54,404 nucleotides of DNA from a bacterium EF100-94H03 bin56. Its GTDB lineage: Bacteria > Pseudomonadota > Alphaproteobacteria > SP197. A program made the translations under genes and the position numbers. The stretch lies in contig MPMV01000029.1 in assembly GCA_002238685.1 (NCBI GenBank), forward strand, positions 1 to 54,404, read 5' to 3'. Of this stretch, positions 23,186-31,205 are shown in pieces. Under the pieces are notes generated by a model. It saw only the letters and a list, made by a program, of their open reading frames with translations. It made no database searches and had not been told where the DNA came from. Within the stretch, counting starts at the first letter, position 1. Each line of letters opens with the position of its first letter.

Positions 23186-24778
23186 ATGACAGAGATAAAT
23201 CTTTCGCGCCGCCGCCTGATGCAGGCATCAGCAACTTCCGCCGCCGCCGCCGGGTTTGCCAGTTTCCTGATGGACCCGTCGAGCGCCTGGGCGCAGTCGA
23301 ACAGGTCGCTCAGGATCCGCACCAATCGCGCGATCCTGTCGACCGATCCCGGTTACATGATCGGTGGCTTCGAGATGGTCCTGCAGTTCACCTGCCTGGC
23401 GCGCCTGGCGGACTACACTGGCGGTGACAGCTGGGGCTGGAAACCGAGTCAGTTCGTAAATTCGATCGAACAGGTCGACGCCCAGACCATCAGCTTCGAG
23501 TTGAAGCCGGGCATCATGTGGTACGATGGTGCGACCCACGAGGTCATCGGCGAACTCGATGCGGAAGACGTCAAGTACTCACTAGAGCGCATGCGCGTAT
23601 CAGAATGGAAGGACAAGGCGGTCACGCTTGACCACGTCGAGGTGACCGGCAGCCATACCGGCATCATCCATCTCAATCAGCCATTCGCTCCCATCTGGTA
23701 CACTTGGTTCTGTGACGGCACGGGCACGATCGTCTCCAAGAAAGCGGTCGAGGCGGCCGGCGGCACGTACGACGGCATCTTCAACTTCTACTGCGGCCCC
23801 TATCGTGTGGCCGAGTGGCTCCAGAAGCAGAGCTATACGCTGGAACCGAATCCGCACTGGGGGGGCCGGCCGGCCGCCATTGCCAACGTCAAGTTCTTCA
23901 TCATTGACGAAGAGAAAACGGCCGAGATCGCCTTCGAGGCCGGCGAGATCGACATCACCGAAATCGCCATCGACGCGATTCCGCGGCTTCAGGAGAACCC
24001 GCCTGAAGGTGCCATTGTCAAGGTCTACTCAGGCACCGCATGGTACTGGATGGGCATGAATGTCGATCACCCCAATTTGCAGGACATCCGGGTTCGAAAG
24101 GCCATCCAGCATGCGGTCGATGTTGATGCGGTCATCGAGGGCGCCTGGGTCAATGTGCCGACACGTGCCTACGGCATCGTGCCTCCGGGGTTGATCGGGT
24201 ACCGCACCGAGGGCAAGTACGAGACGCCCGATCCTGATGCGGCACGCGCGCTGATCGCCGAAGCCGGTGCCGAAGGCCGCAAGCTGACCTTGAAGACGAT
24301 CAACGTGGCCGACCGCATGGCGGCCGCCCAGATCATCCAGGCGAACCTGGCCGATGTCGGCCTGGACCTCGAAATCGTCCCCATGGACGCGGGTCCGTTC
24401 TGGAATCTTGGCCTGGAAACAGAGGGCGACGAGTGGAAGGACCTGGAGTTATGGATCATAGAGTACGGTGACTCGCCGGATCCCAGCCAGATGGTCCAGT
24501 GGTTCATCTCCGATCAGGTCGGCATCTGGAACTGGGAACGTTGGTCCGATCCCGAGTTCGATGAACTGTACGCGGCCGGCCTGGGCGAGACAGACGAAAC
24601 CAAGCGCCACGACATCTACGTCAGGATGCAGGAAATCATGGAGGACACCGGCGCCTATGTCTGGCTCATTTTCCCGCCCCAGGGCGTGATGTACCACGAG
24701 GATCTGGAACCCGCGATACAACCCAATGGCGCTCTGTGGTACGTGGCGGACTTCACGTGGACGGGCGACTCCAACTGA
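23186..24778 (+). CDS. ABC transporter substrate-binding protein, peptide/opine/nickel class (SBP_bac_5), Tat-exported
   Basis: The 530-residue periplasmic protein starts with a twin-arginine signal (TEINLSRRRLMQASATSAAAA, cleavage near AWA-QS). SBP_bac_5 hallmarks follow: ELKPGIMWYDGA, GELDAEDVKYSLERMR, YCGPYRVAEWLQKQSYTLEPN, DIRVRKAIQHAVDVDAVI and a C-terminal IMEDTGAYVWLIFPPQGV. The start is fixed by GGGGAGG six bases before the ATG. Family members deliver di/oligopeptides, opines or other polar solutes to Dpp/Opp-type permeases. No permease or ATPase gene is adjacent, so it must use a transporter encoded elsewhere or act as an accessory sensor. An intrinsic terminator follows. Confidence 0.9.
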   Translation: MTEINLSRRRLMQASATSAAAAGFASFLMDPSSAWAQSNRSLRIRTNRAILSTDPGYMIGGFEMVLQFTCLARLADYTGGDSWGWKPSQFVNSIEQVDAQTISFELKPGIMWYDGATHEVIGELDAEDVKYSLERMRVSEWKDKAVTLDHVEVTGSHTGIIHLNQPFAPIWYTWFCDGTGTIVSKKAVEAAGGTYDGIFNFYCGPYRVAEWLQKQSYTLEPNPHWGGRPAAIANVKFFIIDEEKTAEIAFEAGEIDITEIAIDAIPRLQENPPEGAIVKVYSGTAWYWMGMNVDHPNLQDIRVRKAIQHAVDVDAVIEGAWVNVPTRAYGIVPPGLIGYRTEGKYETPDPDAARALIAEAGAEGRKLTLKTINVADRMAAAQIIQANLADVGLDLEIVPMDAGPFWNLGLETEGDEWKDLELWIIEYGDSPDPSQMVQWFISDQVGIWNWERWSDPEFDELYAAGLGETDETKRHDIYVRMQEIMEDTGAYVWLIFPPQGVMYHEDLEPAIQPNGALWYVADFTWTGDSN

Positions 24779-24790
24779 GCCACACCTGAC

Positions 24791-24837
24791 CTTCGAAAGC
24801 CTCCGGCAGCCAGATGCCGGGGGCTCTTCTTTCGAAG
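24791..24837 (+). terminator. Intrinsic terminator after the orphan binding-protein gene
   Basis: The stem AGCCTCCGGCA (24798-24808) pairs with TGCCGGGGGCT (24815-24825), with one wobble and a six-base loop. It is followed by CTTCTTTC. Outer arms CTTCGAA (24791-24797) and TTCGAAG (24831-24837) extend the pairing. It begins 12 bases past the stop codon. Confidence 0.65.
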
Positions 24838-25366
24838 ATGATGCGCTTCGACTGAACATACCATCAGTGGTCGAACCCCTGTTTCTTCATTCTACCGAGT
24901 ATCTCCCGTCATCCCGCATCAGGACCTGTCCTGGGCCTGCACCACCAGGGCGATCAGGGTAAGCGCAAGCGCCGGTCCGTCCGGATGCCCGGACATGGCC
25001 GGCAGAACCTCGAAGCCGCGAGCCCCCCAGCCAGTCTCGCGTGAACGCGGCCGCGTTGCGCCCGCCGATCACCGGGATCATCGTGATCTCGGCGACAGGG
25101 CCGATACGCCGCGTACGCCTCCCCGGCGGCTCCCCGATGGAACAGAGCGTCGTGGACATACCAGGCGACCGGATCGCAGTTCGAGCCTTCCGGTGAGCGT
25201 CACGAGCCGCGGCCCTGACCTGCGGTCCACTCCCGCTCGACCGCCTGCGTGTGCCCCTGGCAACGAGATCATGCGGACAGAGGGACAGCACGTGCGAGCC
25301 GTTTCCGGCGACCGCATCTTTCACGCCCTGCAGTTGTCGTCATCCGCTGACGGGACATCCGAAACC
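24838..25366. other. Apparently non-coding stretch, possible decayed NTF2-like gene on the minus strand
   Basis: No intact gene is visible. On the minus strand, switching between two frames gives DPVAWYVHDALFH and then EITMIPVIGGRNAAAFTRDW. That faintly resembles the SnoaL/NTF2-like or carboxymethylenebutenolidase C-terminal fold, but only with several frameshifts. I treat it as at most a relic. The right end carries the L33 promoter. Confidence 0.25.
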
Positions 25367-25396
25367 TTGACAGGCCCGCTGGCTCTTCCCTAGTGT
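25367..25396 (+). promoter_or_regulatory. Promoter of rpmG
   Basis: TTGACA (25367-25372) is followed by an 18-bp spacer and TAGTGT (25391-25396). This leaves a leader of about 20 nt containing GGAG before the rpmG ATG. The perfect -35 suits a strongly expressed ribosomal gene. Confidence 0.5.
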
Positions 25397-25423
25397 CCGT
25401 CGACTTGCCGGAGCGGGTGAACC

Positions 25424-25591
25424 ATGGCCAAGCCGACCACCATTCTCGTGAAACTCGAGAGCACTGCCGACACGGGGTACTACTACGTGACCCAGAAGAA
25501 CCCGCGCACGCAGACGGAGAAACTCTCCTTCCGCAAGTACGACCCCGTGGCACGCAAACATGTGGTGTTCAAGGAAGTCAGGCTGAAGTAG
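25424..25591 (+). CDS. rpmG: 50S ribosomal protein L33
   Basis: The 55-residue protein reads [20 protein letters not shown] and then [20 protein letters not shown] with a VVFKEVRLK end, which is full-length bacterial L33. It binds near the E site of the large subunit. This copy lacks the CxxC zinc ribbon (C-minus form), as is usual in alphaproteobacteria. GGAG lies 10 bases before the ATG. It stands alone with its own promoter, followed 24 bases later by a HAD-like gene. Confidence 0.95.
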   Translation: MAKPTTILVKLESTADTGYYYVTQKNPRTQTEKLSFRKYDPVARKHVVFKEVRLK

Positions 25592-25615
25592 GCCCGGTTC
25601 CACTTCTTGACGCGG

Positions 25616-26263
25616 ATGTTCGATGAGCTGAACGCTCTGGGCATTGATTCCGGCCGACCCCTTCTCATCAGTGACGCCGACGAGGTGCTCTTTGCCTTCA
25701 TGGAAGGTTTCGAGGGTTTCCTGAACAGCCGTGGTCTGAGCTTCTCCTGGGCCTCCTTTCGCCTCAACGGCAACATCATCGACCATCGTACGGGCGAGGC
25801 CGTGGAGCCGGCGGCTGTCAGGCCACTCATCTATTCCTTCTTCGAGAACCACACTCGGTCAATTGCTGCCGTTGACGGGGCGGCGGAATCCTTGCAGCAC
25901 CTGGGCCGCCACCTGCAGATCGTTGTTCTCAGCAATATCTGGCCGGAATTCCGGGAAGCGAGGGCCCATGCTCTGCGGAGCCAGGGCATGCCCTACCCTG
26001 TCATCGCCAACCGCGGCTCCAAGGCGCCGGCCGTCGCACACCTTGCCTCACTGACATGCGGGCCCGTCTTCTTTGTCGATGACATTCCCGAACATCACCG
26101 GGATGTCGCCAACCTTGCCGGGGATGTCATCCGTATCCACTATGTGGCCAACCGGCGGCTGGCGGACCTCCTTGGACCCGCAACGAATTGCCATCACCAT
26201 GCCCGCGACTGGCCCGGCATCTGCTCCTACATCGAGGCTTGCCTGGGCGTAGGCCCCTCGTGA
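25616..26263 (+). CDS. HAD-superfamily hydrolase-like protein
   Basis: The 215-residue product shows HAD motifs in order: motif I as LLISDADEVLFAF (Asp-x-Asp, shifted by hydrophobic residues), motif II Ser in VVLSNIWPEF, motif III Lys in GSKAPAVAHLA and motif IV FVDDIPEH. A helical cap lies between motifs I and II. It should be a cytosolic phosphatase or related phosphotransferase of unknown substrate. ATG 25616 is preferred to TTG 25607, though neither has a strong ribosome-binding site. It lies close after rpmG in the same direction and could be co-transcribed. Confidence 0.78.
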   Translation: MFDELNALGIDSGRPLLISDADEVLFAFMEGFEGFLNSRGLSFSWASFRLNGNIIDHRTGEAVEPAAVRPLIYSFFENHTRSIAAVDGAAESLQHLGRHLQIVVLSNIWPEFREARAHALRSQGMPYPVIANRGSKAPAVAHLASLTCGPVFFVDDIPEHHRDVANLAGDVIRIHYVANRRLADLLGPATNCHHHARDWPGICSYIEACLGVGPS

Positions 26264-26332
26264 TTCCTTCTCGGTCCCTGACGATGTCAATGGAGAGAAA
26301 GGCCGCCGCGTACCCCGGCAACTCGTGCCAAA

Positions 26333-27121
26333 GTGAAGGCGGGGGATGGGAGTAAGCCGGAGCCCGTGGTCGTGCTGGAGAATGTCTCTGTGACCGCGCT
26401 CTATGACACGATTGGCCTTGGCTATCGCCGCCTGCGCCGTCCTGACCCGAGAATCGCCGCATCCATCCATGCCCATCTCACTGAGGCACACTCGGTTGTG
26501 AATGTGGGCGCAGGCACCGGTTCGTACGAACCGGCTGTCCACATGCTGACCGCCGTGGAACCATCTGCAACGATGATCCGGCAACGGCCACAGGACACCT
26601 CGGTGGTCGTCCAGGCCCGTGCCGAAGACCTGCCGTTCGAGGACGGGGCATTCGATGCCTCGATGGCAATCCTCACCGTTCACCACTGGAAGGATGCCCG
26701 CAGGGGATTGCGGGAGATGCGACGGGTGACGCGCGACAAGATCGTCGTCCTCACCTTCGACCCCCGGATGTCAAATTTCTGGTTGCTCGACTACCTGCCA
26801 TCCCTGGCAGAACTGGACTGTCAGCAAATGCCTGCCATGGACGACTTCGAGGCCGCGCTCGGTCCGGTCGAGCGGATCCCGGTTCCCATTCCCCATGACT
26901 GCGTCGATGGCATGCTCTGCGCCTACTGGCGGCGGCCCGCCGCCTATCTCGAACCGGATGTTCGCCGTTCGATTTCCTCATTCTGGAAGATCGGGGACAT
27001 CACCGAACCGTTGCTTCGCCTGAAAAACGATCTCCGGAGCGGTGCGTGGGAACGCCGATACTCCCGGATTCTTCACAGGGAATCCCTTGATTTCGGCTAT
27101 CATCTTGTCGTGACACGGTAA
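26333..27121 (+). CDS. Class I SAM-dependent methyltransferase
   Basis: The 262-residue protein has SAM motif I VVNVGAGTGSYEP, the acidic strand-2 end TAVEPSATMI, ARAEDLPFEDGAFD (motif II region) and ILTVHHWKDARRGLREMRRV (post-II), a Methyltransf_11 arrangement. The C-terminal half varies and would bind the unknown acceptor. Start GTG 26333 is the only good candidate near the conserved N-terminus; its ribosome-binding site is weak. It is followed by 120 bp and the convergent eipB gene. Confidence 0.85.
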   Translation: MKAGDGSKPEPVVVLENVSVTALYDTIGLGYRRLRRPDPRIAASIHAHLTEAHSVVNVGAGTGSYEPAVHMLTAVEPSATMIRQRPQDTSVVVQARAEDLPFEDGAFDASMAILTVHHWKDARRGLREMRRVTRDKIVVLTFDPRMSNFWLLDYLPSLAELDCQQMPAMDDFEAALGPVERIPVPIPHDCVDGMLCAYWRRPAAYLEPDVRRSISSFWKIGDITEPLLRLKNDLRSGAWERRYSRILHRESLDFGYHLVVTR

Positions 27122-27242
27122 ACTCTGTCGAAAATCCTCCTGCGGCGATGAGCGCGAACAGACGGACGGTCCGGCGTGCCCGCGCTCCGCTATGTTCTTC
27201 TATCCGTCACCGCTGCCGGCTCAGGCGATTTCCGTCTTGCCA

Positions 27243-27995
27243 TCAGCAATCGCCAGGAGGGAGTTCGATCAATTCCTGGAGTGTCAGGGTGGTGACCGTC
27301 GTGTCATCTTCGTAGCGAATGGCGTCGATCACACCATCGTCACGAATGCTGGCTGTCATCTCCAGGTCCGGCCCGATATGTTCCGGATCCGTGAAGACCG
27401 AGACCTTCATGGTCCAGGTCTTATGTCCATCACTCTCCCCGACCGACTGGACGAAGGTCGTGTACTCACTTGCCACAGGCCCATCCATTCCATCGAAGAC
27501 GACGTGGTTCATGAACCTCTCGCCCGTTGCGGCGCGCTCGAGAACATCAATGGTGAAGCGCATCGGAAACACGGCGCCGACGGGCAGGTCTTCGGTGAGT
27601 GTCTCGGGTTCATCGACCACGATCCCTCCCTCCACCCCCGCCCCGCCGGAAGAAAGCTCTGCCCCACCCGGTCCTTCGAATTCGTTCTGGAAGCGGTACC
27701 ACGAGCCGTCCTTGGCTTCGAAACTCACCTGGTTGCTCGCGAACTCGGGCGCATCACCTCCACTTCCGATACGGAACATGGAGACTTCGCTGAACAGCCA
27801 GGTTTCGCAGTGATCCTCGGTTCTCCACTCGACGAATCCCTCCCCTGCCCTGGTCGCCGGATCGCCCCGCAGAATCTGCACACTGGCATGGTAGGAAGCC
27901 CGATGGGAGAGCATGTCAAGCGCATGCGCGCCACCCGCCATCGAGACCAGCAACAGCAGGGCAATGAATGTTTTGCGATTGGCCCGGGATTTCAT
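27243..27995 (-). CDS. eipB: EipB-family (DUF1849) periplasmic cell-envelope integrity protein
   Basis: The 250-residue exported protein has a signal peptide (SRANRKTFIALLLLVSMAGG, cleavage near AHA-LD). The domain begins LSHRASYHASV, with EGFVEWRTEDHCETWLF, YRFQNEFEG and YEDDTTVTTLTLQELIEL, and ends PPGDC. The two cysteines (EDHC, and GDC at the C-terminus) match the conserved disulfide of the EipB/DUF1849 family, which forms an open periplasmic beta-spiral required for envelope homeostasis in Brucella. ATG 27995 is chosen from the signal peptide. It is divergent from the dehydrogenase gene across 49 bp. The plus-strand frame over the same DNA is a shadow. Confidence 0.87.
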   Translation of the reverse strand: MKSRANRKTFIALLLLVSMAGGAHALDMLSHRASYHASVQILRGDPATRAGEGFVEWRTEDHCETWLFSEVSMFRIGSGGDAPEFASNQVSFEAKDGSWYRFQNEFEGPGGAELSSGGAGVEGGIVVDEPETLTEDLPVGAVFPMRFTIDVLERAATGERFMNHVVFDGMDGPVASEYTTFVQSVGESDGHKTWTMKVSVFTDPEHIGPDLEMTASIRDDGVIDAIRYEDDTTVTTLTLQELIELPPGDC

Positions 27996-28044
27996 TATGG
28001 ACGTTTCTTTCGGCACCCAACGTATTTGAAAGTCAGGAACAACC

Positions 28045-29019
28045 ATGTCAAGCGCAGACAACCGCCCTCCGGTCTTTGTCACCCGCCGACTCCCCGATGC
28101 CGTCGAGGATCGTCTCAAGCGCGACTATCGACCCATTCTCAACACCGACGATCACCTGCCATCGGCCGATGAAGTGGTGGAAGGATGCCGCGAGGCTGAG
28201 GCCCTCGTTCCCTGCCCCACGGACAGGATCACGTCCGACGTCATCAGACGGCTGGCTGACGGCGTCAAGGTGATCGCGTCGTTCTCCGTTGGTTATGAGC
28301 ACATCGACATCGACGCGGCCGCCAGGCGCGGAATTGTCGTCACCAATACTCCGGACGTTCTCACCGATGCCACCGCCGACATTGCCTTGCTGCTGATCCT
28401 CGGCGCCGCAAGGCGGGTGCACGAAGGCCAGAGGATGATCTACGAGAAGACCTGGGGCGCCTGGGCGCCGACCGCGATGCGGGGTGTTCACGTCACCGGC
28501 GCCAGGCTGGGAATTCTCGGCATGGGCCGCATCGGGCAGGCACTGGCCAGACGGGTCGCGGGTTTCGGCATGGAGGTGCACTATCACAACCGGTCAAGGC
28601 TGACAGGCGAACTGGAAGCGGGCGCCCGCTTTCACGACAGTCTCGACAGTCTGCTGGCCGTCAGCGACATCCTGTCGATCCATTGTCCATCAACGCCGGA
28701 GACCCTGCGCATCATCAACGAGGAGAGCCTCCGGCTGTTGCCCGATGGCGCCATTGTCGTCAATACGGCACGTGGCAACGTCGTTGACGATGATGCCCTG
28801 ATTGCCGCCCTGTCCTGCGGCAAGCTCTTTTCCGCAGGGCTCGATGTGTTCGATGGCGAGCCCGACATCCACCCGGGCTACCGCGACCTCGACAACATCT
28901 TTCTCCTGCCGCATCTCGGCAGCGCCACCATGCCGACCCGGGACGCGATGGGATTTCGCGCACTCGACAATCTCGATGCCTTTTTTGCCGGTCAGGAGCC
29001 GCCCGACAGGGTCGCCTGA
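28045..29019 (+). CDS. D-2-hydroxyacid dehydrogenase, glyoxylate/hydroxypyruvate reductase type
   Basis: The 324-residue NAD(P)H-dependent enzyme has the substrate-domain start PPVFVTRRLPDAVEDRL and FSVGYEHIDIDAAARRG. The nucleotide-binding motif is LGILGMGRIGQALARR. Catalytic Arg is in VNTARGNVVDDDAL, Glu in LDVFDGEPDIHPGY and His in LLPHLGSATMPTRDAM. The GyaR/GhrB-like branch reduces glyoxylate to glycolate or hydroxypyruvate to D-glycerate. AGGAAC precedes the ATG. It is convergent with the nucleoside hydrolase gene (18-bp gap). Confidence 0.9.
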   Translation: MSSADNRPPVFVTRRLPDAVEDRLKRDYRPILNTDDHLPSADEVVEGCREAEALVPCPTDRITSDVIRRLADGVKVIASFSVGYEHIDIDAAARRGIVVTNTPDVLTDATADIALLLILGAARRVHEGQRMIYEKTWGAWAPTAMRGVHVTGARLGILGMGRIGQALARRVAGFGMEVHYHNRSRLTGELEAGARFHDSLDSLLAVSDILSIHCPSTPETLRIINEESLRLLPDGAIVVNTARGNVVDDDALIAALSCGKLFSAGLDVFDGEPDIHPGYRDLDNIFLLPHLGSATMPTRDAMGFRALDNLDAFFAGQEPPDRVA

Positions 29020-29037
29020 GGCGCCAACCCGGAAGTG

Positions 29038-29934
29038 TCACGGTGACGCGACATAGGTCTCCATCGCCTCCACCACCCTGTCGGCGAGGCGCCGCTGATC
29101 GACGCGCTTCACGACGCTGAGCGGCCCGTCTTCCCCACTGAACACGGTGCGTCCGAGGGTGCCGGTGTCGTTCCAGACCACGTCAACCGAGCATGCCTCA
29201 AGTGAATAGAGTTCAGGCCAGGCCAACAACCCCGTCACCGTGACGTCGTGAAGCGCCACCGGTGATTCCCGCCACATGGCGGCAACGGCCCTCCCTGGTT
29301 CCCCATAGCCTTCCATGGCGTCGAACCACTCCTGTGGCGGCAGGATCCTGCGGGTAACATCCAGTGGAACGATGGTCGCCGGCACCTTGCCCGCGAGCAC
29401 GATCCGGGCGGCATGAGGGTCGGCAAAGATGTTGAATTCGGCGTTCCTCGTGACATTCCCGCCCTTCCGGGCGCCCCCCATGACCACGAGCTGTCCGATC
29501 GCCGGCACCAGATCCGGCCGCAGGGATATCAGCAGGGCGATGTTGGTCAAAGGGCCGATCGCCGCGATGGTCAGTGGTGTCGAGGCTTCCTCGAGAAAAC
29601 CGGCAAGTGCCTCCACGGCATGGAAGTCCTCCACCGGATGCTCGGCATCGGGAAGCCCCGATCCCCCCATTCCGTCGGTACCGTGGACATCGACCGCCGT
29701 CACGGCGTGTCGCAGGAGTGGCCGGGCACAACCGGGATAAACCGGTATGTCGTGGCGTCCCGCGGCTTCCACAATTCGTCGCGCATTGTGGCTGGAGTGT
29801 TCGACCGGAACGTTTCCGGCGACCGTGGTGATGCCAAGAACATCGATGACATGCGGCAGGGCCAGGGCGACGAAGAGCGCCAGCGAGTCGTCCTTGCCGG
29901 GATCGCAGTCGAAGATGACGGGAAGCGGTTCCAC
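29038..29934 (-). CDS. Inosine-uridine preferring nucleoside hydrolase
   Basis: The 298-residue enzyme hydrolyses the N-glycosidic bond of ribonucleosides. The Ca-binding Asp cluster DCDPGKDDSLAL sits at the N-terminus, followed by GITTVAGNVPVEHSSHNA, IGPLTNIALL, VVMGGARKGGNVTRNAEFN and the second Ca/active-site region ALHDVTVTGLL, all in the family's usual places. The start is GTG at 29934, since the motif lies only eight residues in. It is divergent from the iron-type alcohol dehydrogenase gene across 64 bp. It probably serves purine/pyrimidine salvage and may feed the deaminase encoded nearby. Confidence 0.9.
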   Translation of the reverse strand: MEPLPVIFDCDPGKDDSLALFVALALPHVIDVLGITTVAGNVPVEHSSHNARRIVEAAGRHDIPVYPGCARPLLRHAVTAVDVHGTDGMGGSGLPDAEHPVEDFHAVEALAGFLEEASTPLTIAAIGPLTNIALLISLRPDLVPAIGQLVVMGGARKGGNVTRNAEFNIFADPHAARIVLAGKVPATIVPLDVTRRILPPQEWFDAMEGYGEPGRAVAAMWRESPVALHDVTVTGLLAWPELYSLEACSVDVVWNDTGTLGRTVFSGEDGPLSVVKRVDQRRLADRVVEAMETYVASP

Positions 29935-29998
29935 TCCAGGACCAGAACGTGAGGATCAGGAAGGCTATCTTGCATCCGCCGCCGTGACGAGGCAAACC

Positions 29999-31198
29999 AT
30001 GACGCTCCACATCAGGATCGACGATGCCATGACCGTGCCCGACAATGTCACCTGGACCTGGCCCACGGAGATCCGTTTTGGCCCTGGACGGATCGCGGAA
30101 CTCGCGGATGCCTGCCGCGCACTGTGCATGGCACGGCCCCTCCTCGTGACGGACCCGGGACTTGCCAGCCTCGACATGGTCGCCGGGGCCCTTGGCGACA
30201 TCCGCACCGCCGGTCTCCAGGCGGACATCTTCTGCGACATCAATCCCAACCCGTCCGGGTCCGACATCACGAGAGGAGTCGGGCGCCTGCGTTCCGGAGA
30301 CCATGACGGCGTCATCGCCCTTGGCGGTGGAAGTGCCATGGATGCCGGCAAGGCGATCGCCTTCATGGCCGGGCAGACGCTGGACATGTTCATGTTCGAA
30401 GACAAGGGCGACAACTGGACTCGCGCCAACCATGACGCTGTTCTGCCGGTCATCGCCGTTCCCACCACCGCCGGAACGGGGTCCGAGGTGGGACGTGCGG
30501 CCGTTGTCATAGACGAGGCCGAGCGCACCAAGAAGATCCTGTTTCACCCCCGGATGTTGCCGGGCATCGTCATCGAGGACCCCCGACTCAGTGTCGGGCT
30601 GCCACCCTCCATCACGGCCTGGACCGGCATGGATGCGCTGGCCCACTGCCTCGAGGCCTTCAGTGCACCCGGCTACCATCCCATGGCCGATGGCGTCGCC
30701 CTCGAGGGCATGCGACTGGTGAAGGAGTGGTTGCCGGTTGCGGTCGACGATGGCGCCAACCTCGAGGCCCGGGGAAACATGCTGGTGGCCGCCACCATGG
30801 GAGCCACCGCCTTCCAGAAGGGACTCGGCGCCATTCATTCCCTGTCACACCCTGTCGGCGTGCTCTTCGACACCCACCACGGCCGGACCAACGCCATCGT
30901 CATGCCCTATGTCATCGCCTTTAACAGGGATGTGGTGGACGCGCGATACCGGGATCTCTCGCGCTGGCTCGGCCTTGGAAGCGGTGGCGTCGATGCCGTG
31001 ATGGAATGGGTCCTTGACCTGCGCCGGACGGTCGGCATCGAGCATACACTGGGCGAGATCGGAGTCGACGATCACGATATCGACGAGGTGGTCCGCCAGG
31101 GGCTCGCAGACCCCACCGCCGCCACCAACCCCCGGCCGCTCACCGATGACACCTTCCGCAGGCTTTTCCTCGACGCTCTCGAGGGCCGCCTCGGTTGA
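29999..31198 (+). CDS. Iron-containing (group III) alcohol dehydrogenase
   Basis: The 399-residue enzyme has the NAD-binding GGGSAMDAGKA and PTTAGTGSEVGRAAV motifs. Metal ligands lie in EDPRL (Asp), GMDALAHCLEAF (His), HSLSHPVG (His) and THHGRTNAI (His). Substrates in this family range from lactaldehyde and 1,3-propanediol to 4-hydroxybutyrate and maleylacetate; the sequence does not decide. GAGG precedes the ATG by six bases. The frame open back to 29747 overlaps the nucleoside hydrolase gene and is rejected. It is convergent with the amidohydrolase gene (7-bp gap). Confidence 0.9.
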   Translation: MTLHIRIDDAMTVPDNVTWTWPTEIRFGPGRIAELADACRALCMARPLLVTDPGLASLDMVAGALGDIRTAGLQADIFCDINPNPSGSDITRGVGRLRSGDHDGVIALGGGSAMDAGKAIAFMAGQTLDMFMFEDKGDNWTRANHDAVLPVIAVPTTAGTGSEVGRAAVVIDEAERTKKILFHPRMLPGIVIEDPRLSVGLPPSITAWTGMDALAHCLEAFSAPGYHPMADGVALEGMRLVKEWLPVAVDDGANLEARGNMLVAATMGATAFQKGLGAIHSLSHPVGVLFDTHHGRTNAIVMPYVIAFNRDVVDARYRDLSRWLGLGSGGVDAVMEWVLDLRRTVGIEHTLGEIGVDDHDIDEVVRQGLADPTAATNPRPLTDDTFRRLFLDALEGRLG

Positions 31199-31205
31199 TG
31201 GTGCA

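Noticed and set aside
27192..28172. 326-codon plus-strand frame opposite eipB
   Set aside because: The minus strand has a signal peptide and the conserved EipB cysteines; the plus frame has no motif and overlaps the start of the dehydrogenase gene.
29213..30838. 541-codon minus-strand frame over the nucleoside hydrolase and alcohol dehydrogenase genes
   Set aside because: It crosses two well-supported genes and their divergent promoter and has no domain of its own.
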